A DNA stretch of 64,000 nucleotides from Bdellovibrio sp. KM01 (lineage in GTDB: Bacteria > Bdellovibrionota > Bdellovibrionia > Bdellovibrionales > Bdellovibrionaceae), in the NCBI RefSeq assembly GCF_013752535.1, contig NZ_CP058348.1, positions 868,001 to 932,000 on the forward strand, given 5' to 3'. The stretch's first letter is position 1, and the number at the start of each line of letters is the position of its first letter. The notes beneath the pieces were generated by a model. That model worked only from the letters and a program-made list of their open reading frames with translations. It was not told the origin of the DNA and made no database searches. Positions 49,834 to 57,260 of this stretch are shown in pieces. The position numbers and the translations under genes are program-made.

Positions 49834-51429
49834 ATGTCTAAAGTTAATTTGAATGCAAATTCCGTTCTTAGAGGCGGCAGGCTCTGGTCTCTTCTTCTTG
49901 GTTCATTGTTGACCGCAAATGCATCATTAGTATCCGCAGCTTGTGTGGTTGATAACGACGAAAGAATCGAACTAAATATTTCCCCCGAGACTCAGTCTTG
50001 GGGGGATTATAACGGAAACCGCCTGATCACGGCTTCCCGAGTATATAAATGTGAACAGGATGTGGGCCGTTATTTAATGCTCTCCCTGGGCGCAACACAG
50101 TGGAGCGAATCCACGGATGTTAAAGACACCTATATGTTTGATACATACGAGCCCCCAAACTGTTCAATCAATAATTCAAAATCTTTTGCCGCTTACACAC
50201 CAGAGCGTACAAAAGCCAATTTCAGTCGCCAGTACAAATTTATCAGAAGCTGTTTCGATCTGCGTGTGGTCGATGTGGGGGGAGCCCAAATCATCGCTAA
50301 AGAAGATCAGGACTTCTGTAAAGTTGAAAGAACCTCTGATGGCGCTGTTATCCTTCGCGGTGATATGTGTTTCTTAAAAATTCGCGCTCAAAGTAACTTC
50401 GCGGTCCAACCAATCCTTAAGGACAAATGTGCTGATCCAGAATATTTGCGTTCGATCGGTGTTCAGGCTCAAGACATTTATGCAAACTTGAATATTCTGA
50501 CCACCGGAGATGATTCGGGTTACAGTGAAGATGTTGATAACATCGGCAGCCGTGCCATGCATATCAGCATTACACCTAATTCTAAGCTTTTAAATTTATC
50601 TGAAAACTATGGTTCCAGTGTTCCAAGATTTACGACCAGCTATAATATCAATGCGGACTGGGGAGATCTTAAAATCCACACCGACTTTGAAAATAAAACC
50701 GAAATCGGTCTTTCGTTCTTTGTTGCCAACATGACGAATGAAAAGTGTCTGGGCGGAGAATGCTCAAGCTCTTCAAACTTCACTCAACCTTTCGTGGGTC
50801 AGGTGGAGCTATTCAAACTTTCAAACGGTCGTCCGCCTAAGTTAGTTGAAGAATGGTGGGACGGTGGCTTGGTGCCACCGAATTGGCAGGGCTTCGTTAA
50901 AGGAATTCAGTACCGTGTTCCAGATAAAGTGGTTGAGGCAGGGGGACGTTACCGTATGGTCGCGACATTCCAGGATCCTACCGATGATTATGCGATCTTC
51001 TTGAACGGTCTTCGCCAGATGTTGTTGCGCATGTACGATGTCGATGGCGCTACGGTGGGAATTGATACTTTGCCTGCTATATCAACGTTATCTACCCTGG
51101 GAGCTATTCCCGGATTTAATGGCACTCGAGTTTTAAATCAAAACAATCAAAGTGTGGATTTGTCTGAGACCCTTAAAGGTTTAGAGGAAATCATCGCTTC
51201 AACGGTATGGCCGCCATATTACGAATCTATTTGTGATAATGAAAAATGCACGAAATTCGCGAAACGCAAGTTTCATCAGCGCTTGGTTTTGGAATTCACG
51301 GTCGAAAAACCTGAAATTGGTGACGATGAAGTGAAAATCAAAGACGTGCGTATGCAAAAAATTTCTCCGGTATTTGATAGCTATCCGATGCAGAAGTCGG
51401 AATTTATCAAATTGCAGTGTGGAGGCTAA
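49834..51429 (+). CDS. secreted protein of operon S, gene 5 (531 aa)
   Basis: Long signal region with hydrophobic core LWSLLLGSLLTANASLVSA and Cys immediately after. The mature part is strand-rich with about 14 Cys (EPPNCS, RSCFDLRV, EKCLGGECSSSS, SICDNEKC). Sections such as HISITPNSKLLNLSENYGSS and FIKLQCGG look like adhesin or beta-sandwich modules. No known domain identified. GGAGAGGAG ribosome site. It ends four bases before gene 6. Confidence 0.75.
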   Translation: MSKVNLNANSVLRGGRLWSLLLGSLLTANASLVSAACVVDNDERIELNISPETQSWGDYNGNRLITASRVYKCEQDVGRYLMLSLGATQWSESTDVKDTYMFDTYEPPNCSINNSKSFAAYTPERTKANFSRQYKFIRSCFDLRVVDVGGAQIIAKEDQDFCKVERTSDGAVILRGDMCFLKIRAQSNFAVQPILKDKCADPEYLRSIGVQAQDIYANLNILTTGDDSGYSEDVDNIGSRAMHISITPNSKLLNLSENYGSSVPRFTTSYNINADWGDLKIHTDFENKTEIGLSFFVANMTNEKCLGGECSSSSNFTQPFVGQVELFKLSNGRPPKLVEEWWDGGLVPPNWQGFVKGIQYRVPDKVVEAGGRYRMVATFQDPTDDYAIFLNGLRQMLLRMYDVDGATVGIDTLPAISTLSTLGAIPGFNGTRVLNQNNQSVDLSETLKGLEEIIASTVWPPYYESICDNEKCTKFAKRKFHQRLVLEFTVEKPEIGDDEVKIKDVRMQKISPVFDSYPMQKSEFIKLQCGG

Positions 51430-51432
51430 TAA

Positions 51433-52314
51433 ATGAAACAAGCACTGCTGCTTTTGGTTTTCATTCTGGGAAGCGTTGCTGCGCACGCAGACGTTGCGAT
51501 TCAAACCGCGGTCGACAATACTACGGCAGAGGAGCTATATCTTTGCAACGCCAGCCTTCGTCATCCGACTTTTCAGGCGGAGCAGGAGTGTTTGAATCTT
51601 TCAACAGGAGAGGTTTGTTCTCCTTTGGATAGCGATCCCAAAAAAGGTGCTTGTGTCTGTCGCGCTAAAACCAATTACGGAGATCAGATCATTGGTTGGA
51701 ATAAAGACGAAGATTATGCCGTCGTGATTGGATCAAACGATTGGATGAGTTTATTTTCTACACAAGATTCTTTCGCTAATAAATTGGCGCGGTTGGATAT
51801 TTCTTTAGGAAGTGAAAACCTGGGGGCCGAGTACTCGGTACGTTTTTGTTATTTGGGTCCCCAAGAGGTTTTGCAAAGACAGGGGACTACCACCACAGAT
51901 TTGACAGAAGGAAAGTATTTCGTCGACGTTTCTTTGGCAGGTTCGAACTACAATCAAGCCCTCGACACTGTGGGCTTTTCATACCAGTGTGATTATCGCT
52001 ATCGCGGGAATCAAACGGGCCCTCGTAAGAAAAACGACCAGGGACCCTCCAAGGGAGTGGTCGAGAACGACGATAGTGCTAGCTATACGATCTTTGGTAA
52101 TTCACCAGGTTCTCGCCCTGGATCCGTCAATTTCTTGCAGCGCGCGCTGTCACTGAATTCCTCAGCCTCACAGGTTCCGCGCTTTTGCGTGTTTGAATTT
52201 AAATTTAAAGAACTGTCAGGAAAAAGCCTAGGCCGCAATACCAACGCCAGCCAAGTCAACTTTTCCGGGAAGCTTCGCATTTGCAAGCAAGGTACGTGTC
52301 CGTCCGGCTTCTAA
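51433..52314 (+). CDS. secreted protein of operon S, gene 6 (293 aa), paralogue of gene 4
   Basis: Signal peptide MKQALLLLVFILGSVAAHA. Shares with gene 4: YLCNASL, CLNLSTGEVCSP, ACVCRAKTNYG, and LDISLGSENLGAEYSVRFCYLG, in the same order and spacing after removing gene 4's Pro/His insert. The C-terminal half (FSYQCDYRYRGN, RFCVFEFKFKELSGK, LRICKQGTC) differs in detail but keeps the Cys. Starts three bases after gene 5's stop. Last gene of the operon; no terminator hairpin found after it. Confidence 0.78.
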   Translation: MKQALLLLVFILGSVAAHADVAIQTAVDNTTAEELYLCNASLRHPTFQAEQECLNLSTGEVCSPLDSDPKKGACVCRAKTNYGDQIIGWNKDEDYAVVIGSNDWMSLFSTQDSFANKLARLDISLGSENLGAEYSVRFCYLGPQEVLQRQGTTTTDLTEGKYFVDVSLAGSNYNQALDTVGFSYQCDYRYRGNQTGPRKKNDQGPSKGVVENDDSASYTIFGNSPGSRPGSVNFLQRALSLNSSASQVPRFCVFEFKFKELSGKSLGRNTNASQVNFSGKLRICKQGTCPSGF

Positions 52315-52388
52315 AGTAGCTTGTGTACCAGCGTGGCAATTTTTACTTCCGCTGCGGTTCCGCAATACGTCGAAATTTTCCGGGCTGA

Positions 52389-52872
52389 CCTATCACAAGT
52401 GTGCCAACGTCTGAAGACTTACAGGTTATTGTCGATGGGTCCGCCGAGAGCTTAATCTTGGGATTGTTCGAGGGACTTGTTGGTAAAATTCCATCCATTG
52501 ACTTCTTCTGATTCGAATCGTTGAGTCCGAGACGTTTGCGCATTTGTGGAAGGAACTTACCGGACGATTCGGATTTTGTATTCCAATGGACTAAGGCTTT
52601 CGCAGAAGAATGTCTTCCCGGTGACAAGCGTACCGACGAGCAGTGGATGGAATTCGTCACGACGGTCATTCGCCGACAGGGCGCGCACCTTTGGATGGAT
52701 AACGCCAAACCCGTTTCAATGGCCTTTGCCAGTCGTCCGACAAAAAATGTTGGATCAGGGCAAACAATTCTGTGTGCTTTACACTGACATCACCAACCCA
52801 ACTTCGAATAAGATTTATCAGCAAGTGGGATATCGTGAAGTTGCTGATTCACGGCATTTCAACTTCGTCTAA
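52389..52872 (+). pseudogene. broken GNAT N-acetyltransferase, second copy
   Basis: One frame reads PITSVPTSEDLQVIVDGSAE then SLILGLFEGLVGKIPSIDFF, hits a TGA, and resumes to LWMDNAKPVSMAFASRPTKN. From about 52735 the matching C-terminus continues one frame over: RQKMLDQGKQFCVLYTDITN then PTSNKIYQQVGYREVADSRH, a clear GNAT end. The acetyl-CoA-binding motif A that should lie between these pieces is deleted. So there is at least one nonsense change, one frameshift and one internal deletion. Intact relatives are about 280 residues. Confidence 0.75.
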
Positions 52873-52910
52873 AACTGTTCAGTATTTAATTCAAAATTAA
52901 GAACAATGAT

Positions 52911-52942
52911 CGGGGAATAGGGCCCAAAGGGGGTGTTCCCCG
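52911..52942. other. 7-bp hairpin before the TIGR02147 gene
   Basis: CGGGGAA / TTCCCCG enclosing a G-rich loop. No T-run. It could be an old terminator of the pseudogene or an operator for the regulator gene. Confidence 0.3.
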
Positions 52943-53022
52943 AAAGTTGGGATCACTTATTTACAAACCCTCTGTGTTTTTACGCAAAGTATGCGCACAA
53001 TAAAACACGGGGGATGTGAAGA

Positions 53023-53979
53023 GTGTCCAGGTTTAATGAAAAATCCAAAGAAGAGCTCATACAACATATCGAAACGCTCGAAAAAGAGCTTGAAGAACTG
53101 AAAGCTAAAAAGTCCTTTAGCTACGCTCCTCTGACGTTTGAGTCAGCGAGTATTCTTAAAGAGCGATACGAAGAATTACGCCTAAAGAATCCCAGTTTCT
53201 CACTCCGCTCATTAGCCCAAAAAGTAAAAATTTCCCCTGGGAAAATCTCGGACATATTCAATGGTCGCTACCAGTTATCACCAGAGTTGGCGAAAAGAAT
53301 CACCGATAATTTGGAAATGCCTCCTAATAAGAGGAAGGAATTTTTGGATGCAGTCGCCAATGAAACCAATCGGGTTGAGGCCTATCGTGACTATGTGAAG
53401 TCAAGTATGGATCGAGCGAATTTCAATTTCAAAAGGACCGAGCTCACTGATCATGAAGGGATTGAGGTGATCGACCATTGGCTTTATATCGGCCTATTAG
53501 CTGCTATGAAAATTGAGGGTTTCGACAACACCATCACGTGGTTGGCCAGACAGCTAAAGATGGCTGAATCCCAAATTCAACCGCAAATGGATAAGTTAGA
53601 AAGATTGGGTTTAGTGGAAAGAAATGAAAACAAGTATTTCCCCATCCCGCAGTCTACAGGCTTTAGCAGTTCAAAATCCAATGACATTGAGAAAAGAAAA
53701 GGCGCCAAGAAAGCGTCAATTTCAGCTCTTCGCTATTTAGCAGATGACCTCGAGAACAGAACTGAACTGGATGATGTGGAAGCTTTGAAGCGAAAAAAGA
53801 AAAACCGTGATCTGTGCTGGGTGGCTGCCGTTGACAGCACCAAGCTTGAAGAAGTCCCAGATTTCTTAGGGCAGACAGTTCTAAACTCAGGGCAGCAGAT
53901 CAAAGGCAATCCCGATCAACTTTATATGATCATGTTGAGTTGCCGAGAGATCGGGCGAAGACCGGATGAAAATTTTTAA
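53023..53979 (+). CDS. TIGR02147 family regulatory protein
   Basis: 318 residues from a GTG. After a short coiled coil (EELIQHIETLEKELEELKAK) comes an HTH: FSLRSLAQKVKISPGKISDIFNGRYQLSPELAKRITDNLEM, near residues 62-102. A winged-helix-like segment (NTITWLARQLKMAESQIQPQMDKLERLGLVE) follows near 170-200, then a C-terminal domain seen across this family (DUF4423-like). TIGR02147 proteins are abundant in Bdellovibrio and Fibrobacter and usually lie next to a secreted-protein gene, as here. It is downstream of operon S and could regulate it or the following gene (inference). Confidence 0.85.
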   Translation: MSRFNEKSKEELIQHIETLEKELEELKAKKSFSYAPLTFESASILKERYEELRLKNPSFSLRSLAQKVKISPGKISDIFNGRYQLSPELAKRITDNLEMPPNKRKEFLDAVANETNRVEAYRDYVKSSMDRANFNFKRTELTDHEGIEVIDHWLYIGLLAAMKIEGFDNTITWLARQLKMAESQIQPQMDKLERLGLVERNENKYFPIPQSTGFSSSKSNDIEKRKGAKKASISALRYLADDLENRTELDDVEALKRKKKNRDLCWVAAVDSTKLEEVPDFLGQTVLNSGQQIKGNPDQLYMIMLSCREIGRRPDENF

Positions 53980-54006
53980 ACTAAATATGTTGAACAAGGG
54001 GATGTC

Positions 54007-54603
54007 ATGATGATTCGTGTACTTTTAGGATTGCTTGTTTTGGGGATGTCTTTTGTGGCACATGCCGAGGACTATTGTGATAAGTATTTTCAAGAGACGG
54101 GGCTGGTTCAGAAGGGACAAAATCTCCTGAATTTGGTGAAAACAAGCAGAGTGATTTCAGAAGAACCAAACGTTCCCCCGGGGATGTGGGGCATTCAATA
54201 TATTATGAGTGAAGACGATATCGGAAAAACAGTTCTGACCGAGAAAGACAGTTCGGGTAAGTGTATTCCGACCAGAGTCTATGTGGGGAAAGACCCGAAA
54301 AATGTCTCGTTGGATTTAGTGACATGCAAAAGGCTCGACAACTTTTTTAGAGATCATGGCAAAGATGTTAAAAAATGCGGAGCGATGGCAACGGAGTTAG
54401 CGCAACTCTTTGAAGGAAGCCCCTGGAAGGCAGAAAATCCTGATTTCACAGCTGGGGAAGTGTGGGGTGCTTGCCAAGGGAACAATACATTTATGAAAAT
54501 GGTAAAGGATCCTAAAGTGGGAGCATTTTTGGCCCAAAAAGTTAAAAACGAAAAAGCCTCCTCTCAAAAAGCCAAAACCGTAAAGGGCGTAGGGACGCGA
54601 TAG
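54007..54603 (+). CDS. secreted protein next to the TIGR02147 gene (198 aa)
   Basis: Signal peptide MIRVLLGLLVLGMSFVAHA from either of two adjacent ATGs. The mature part has six Cys (YCDKYF, GKCIPT, TCKRLD, KKCGAM, GACQGN and one other region) and a basic Lys/Ser tail. No family recognised. It starts 27 bases after the regulator, so the two form a regulator/secreted-protein pair. GGGGAT ahead of the start. Confidence 0.75.
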   Translation: MMIRVLLGLLVLGMSFVAHAEDYCDKYFQETGLVQKGQNLLNLVKTSRVISEEPNVPPGMWGIQYIMSEDDIGKTVLTEKDSSGKCIPTRVYVGKDPKNVSLDLVTCKRLDNFFRDHGKDVKKCGAMATELAQLFEGSPWKAENPDFTAGEVWGACQGNNTFMKMVKDPKVGAFLAQKVKNEKASSQKAKTVKGVGTR

Positions 54604-54673
54604 GGCGAAATAACTTAGACGTTGTTCCCATCTAAAGCTTGACCCACTCCTGTGTGGGTACAATGATTTGGTC

Positions 54674-55267
54674 ATGAAGATGACTGAAGATATCTATGAG
54701 ATGCTGGTGGCGTCGCCTGAAGAGGCGAATAAGATGGCATTGCTCTTGTTGCAGTCGGTTCATTCTCAAGAGGAAAAGGATTCCATCAATTGGGCCAGAG
54801 CCTTTGCACTGGTTGAAATGAAAGAGTTTCCAGAAGCCCTTGAAATCTGGCAGGAGATCTTTGATCGAACACATGATCATAAAGCCTTGCACCAAATTGG
54901 ATATGTTCACAGATCCGCCGGCAACTTACCAATGGCGGTTAACGTTTTTAATCAAGAGTACGCCCTGATCGCACAAACAGATAAGCAATCACTGGCGGTA
55001 AATCTTTATGAGCAGACATACTGTCACATTCTTTTGGGATACCACCGCAAAGCCGTTGAGATGTTCAGTCTTTATGAGAATTTGAAAATGGGCGAGTTTG
55101 ACTTGATCGAGCGAGGCTGCTTTTTCAGATTGAAAGGCGATCTTTTTAAATCCACTGATAAGAACGTCGCGAAAGAAGCCTATGAACAAAGTATACAGTT
55201 CTTCACCCAAGCTAAAGACGAGACGGCCGTTTTAGAAGTTCAGCAAAAGCTTTCTTCTGTCGGCTAA
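54674..55267 (+). CDS. TPR-like helical repeat protein (197 aa)
   Basis: Start ATG 54674 (a second ATG follows at 54680). Paired helices with TPR spacing: WARAFALVEMKEFPEALEIWQEIFD, ALHQIGYVHRSAGNLPMAVNVFNQEY, AVNLYEQTYCHILLGYHRKAVEMFSLYE, GCFFRLKGDLFKSTDKNVAKEAYEQS. About five repeats. Cytoplasmic scaffold; partner unknown. Upstream ribosome site weak. Confidence 0.75.
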   Translation: MKMTEDIYEMLVASPEEANKMALLLLQSVHSQEEKDSINWARAFALVEMKEFPEALEIWQEIFDRTHDHKALHQIGYVHRSAGNLPMAVNVFNQEYALIAQTDKQSLAVNLYEQTYCHILLGYHRKAVEMFSLYENLKMGEFDLIERGCFFRLKGDLFKSTDKNVAKEAYEQSIQFFTQAKDETAVLEVQQKLSSVG

Positions 55268-55293
55268 TGGTTCGGCTCTTTTAAGCCTCAAAA

Positions 55294-55323
55294 AAAATCC
55301 CGCCTTATGAGCGGGATTTTTCT
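55294..55323. terminator. bidirectional terminator
   Basis: AAAATCCCGC / GCGGGATTTT, ten perfect pairs with loop CTTATGA, A-run on the left and T-run on the right. It ends both the TPR gene and the VOC gene. Confidence 0.88.
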
Positions 55324-55347
55324 AAAATCTAACTTTAAATTTTAAAA

Positions 55348-56115
55348 CTACTTACCTTGAGCTTTTGCGGCCATGTCGATCATGATTTTATCGCAGGCTT
55401 CCAAGTCAGCTTCAGTGATTTCGTAAACTTCTTTGCCTTCAAGATACTTTAGTAGCGCTTCCATAACGTTTTTTGGAAGGAATGAAAGTACGTTGCCAGA
55501 TTGGTATTCACGCTCTTTTTCGTCGTAAAGACCCAAGAACGTTTCGTCACGGAACCAGCTTTGTTTGTTAGCTTTTTGGATTGTTGCCAATTCGTCGTCA
55601 GACGGATCACGTTGCAAGAATTCAAAGAAGAAGCCTGATGGTTTAGCGCCTGGCAAGTACCACTCACCAGAGAAAACCTGAATCAAGTTTTCGTGATCGT
55701 CTTTCAAGATCGGAGTCACGAACTGAACACCACGCTCAACCATGTGTTTATGGAAAGCGATCAAATCTGGAGTACGCAAAGCCACGTGCTGAAGATGTGC
55801 CGTGTTTTCGTGGCCATCCAACATTTGGCGAACGTGTGATGGTTGATCTTTGGGTTCAGAAGGTTGAACCAATGCAAAGATAGTTGGCAACGGATCATTG
55901 GCTTTTGATTCCCATGTACCCACGCGAGTTGCGTAAGTCATAGAAACGTCTTTAGCGCCGTCTTTACCTTTGCGTTTTTTTTCATACAAAAGGTCGTCAG
56001 GAGTTGTTCCGAAAATATTGCGGAAAACGACATAAGAAAGTTTGTAAAGATTTGGATGGAACAACATTGTCATGTGGTCCACAGCAAAGTTCATAAATGC
56101 TGGTTTTTGCTTCAT
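55348..56115 (-). CDS. VOC-fold dioxygenase-like protein, short HPPD relative
   Basis: 255 residues. Two VOC modules: AVDHMTMLF near residue 14, LQHVALRTPDLIAFHKHMVERGVQFVTPI near 110-140, and FFFEFLQRDPS near 167. The His-His-Glu iron triad of 4-hydroxyphenylpyruvate dioxygenase can be seen in these three places. True HPPD is about 350 residues, so the N-terminal domain is largely reduced. It may oxidise a 2-oxo acid or another aromatic substrate. Monocistronic. The upstream 190 bases contain a giant palindrome. Confidence 0.75.
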   Translation of the reverse strand: MKQKPAFMNFAVDHMTMLFHPNLYKLSYVVFRNIFGTTPDDLLYEKKRKGKDGAKDVSMTYATRVGTWESKANDPLPTIFALVQPSEPKDQPSHVRQMLDGHENTAHLQHVALRTPDLIAFHKHMVERGVQFVTPILKDDHENLIQVFSGEWYLPGAKPSGFFFEFLQRDPSDDELATIQKANKQSWFRDETFLGLYDEKEREYQSGNVLSFLPKNVMEALLKYLEGKEVYEITEADLEACDKIMIDMAAKAQGK

Positions 56116-56241
56116 AGTTTCTCCTGAATTTATGCCCCGATACTAGGAACCCTTACTACGCGGGTCAAGTGCTGAAATACACTTTCTGATGAAAAAAGAG
56201 GCAAATCGGTGAGCGAATCCACCGTAGCTGGAGAAGATTGA

Positions 56242-56298
56242 AAGGTGCCAGGTCCTATTTACGGAAGCACCGCTTCCGTAAATAGGACCTGGCACCTT
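56242..56298. repeat. 27-bp-arm perfect palindrome
   Basis: Arms 56242-56268 and 56272-56298, perfectly complementary, with a three-base loop ACC. The left arm runs from AAGGTGCCAGG to ACGGAAGC. No T-run. It separates the small acidic-protein gene from the VOC gene, both on the minus strand. RNA from either strand would make an extremely stable hairpin; in DNA it could extrude a cruciform. The inner GGTGCC pieces suggest a dispersed-element origin. Confidence 0.9.
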
Positions 56299-56309
56299 CT
56301 TGGAATGCG

Positions 56310-56723
56310 TTAATGAGAGCGGCGATTTTTTTTCTTCAAGCCGTGGGAAGCCAAATACTCGTCTGTCTTAGCTTCCACTTCTTCGAGTCCTCCGGGAGTA
56401 TTTTTAAACGAAGAGCCCAATTCTCCGCGAGGACTGTCTTCAGAACTGCGATCGGGAATTCCGCGCAACGATGAATCCAAAGCATCAGCTGCCAGATTCA
56501 TTTGTTCCAGCACATCAATTTCACCGCGCATAAAATCGGATGGAAGATCTTCAAGAGTGTCGAAAGAACGGTCTGTATTTTTCATGGCTTTTTTAAGATC
56601 TTTTACTTCCACTTTGGAAGTTTGATCTTTGTCGACCAGGATTTCGTTTTCATCGGCGTGATTATTTGTCGCTTCACCACGGTGAAGACCAGAAAATGAG
56701 GGGTTCGCATTGGGAGTAGCCAT
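56310..56723 (-). CDS. acidic hypothetical protein (137 aa)
   Basis: GGAGG before the ATG. No signal or membrane segment. Hydrophilic and Asp/Glu/Ser-rich through most of its length, with a single likely helix (RGEIDVLEQMNLAADALDSSL) and a basic C-terminus ending KKKNRRSH. Probably largely disordered. Family not recognised. The stop lies 11 bases past the palindrome. Confidence 0.72.
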   Translation of the reverse strand: MATPNANPSFSGLHRGEATNNHADENEILVDKDQTSKVEVKDLKKAMKNTDRSFDTLEDLPSDFMRGEIDVLEQMNLAADALDSSLRGIPDRSSEDSPRGELGSSFKNTPGGLEEVEAKTDEYLASHGLKKKNRRSH

Positions 56724-56807
56724 GATAGACCTCCTGAAGTATTGCTACGCCCTCATTATATAACAACGAGTGATGTTCTTTATTTGTTTAACGGCAAGGC
56801 GAAGGAA

Positions 56808-57074
56808 CTAAACGTCCCTTGCCATGTGAGTGGCTTCAAGATTTGCATCCCAGTCCACAGTAAGCCCGATTAAAGGCCGTTCTTGCATAACCGTACTCCC
56901 TTTAAGGACATCGGAGAAATAAACGGCTTCTTCCTGAATGATTGTAATCAGCTGGCTGTAATAAAGCGGAGCCAGCTCGTGTCCACACTCCGTGCAGACG
57001 AACAATCCTTGGTCATGTTTGCTGTGAACAGTGTCGCAGTGGTGGCAGCGGCGAAAGTGTCTATTGTTTTCCAT
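56808..57074 (-). CDS. small zinc-ribbon protein (88 aa)
   Basis: N-terminal zinc ribbon RRCHHCDTVHSKHDQGLFVCTECGHEL with two CxxC pairs, then a helical domain (QLITIIQEEAVYFSDVL) of unknown role. Such proteins often modulate transcription or translation complexes. Monocistronic. The 57075-57260 gap must contain promoters for this gene and the divergent histidine kinase; none placed. Confidence 0.75.
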   Translation of the reverse strand: MENNRHFRRCHHCDTVHSKHDQGLFVCTECGHELAPLYYSQLITIIQEEAVYFSDVLKGSTVMQERPLIGLTVDWDANLEATHMARDV

Positions 57075-57260
57075 ATACGTCCCTCATTAGTAGTAGGTCT
57101 AGGATAGGTCCCATTAACTAGACCCACAAGACGTCGTCTCAATAAAACCGTAAATCTTTTAAACAAGTGTTCCAGTTATGAGAATCCAAACACTTAGCTT
57201 GGGGTCTAGATCACCAGTGAGACACTTCACTTCTCGAATTGAAACACCGATTAGAAATGC

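Noticed and set aside
45286..52314. F-type conjugation proteins (TraN/TraU/TraH-like), suggested by Cys-rich secreted products
   Set aside because: None of the Tra sequence hallmarks is visible and no ATPase, pilin or coupling protein gene is present.
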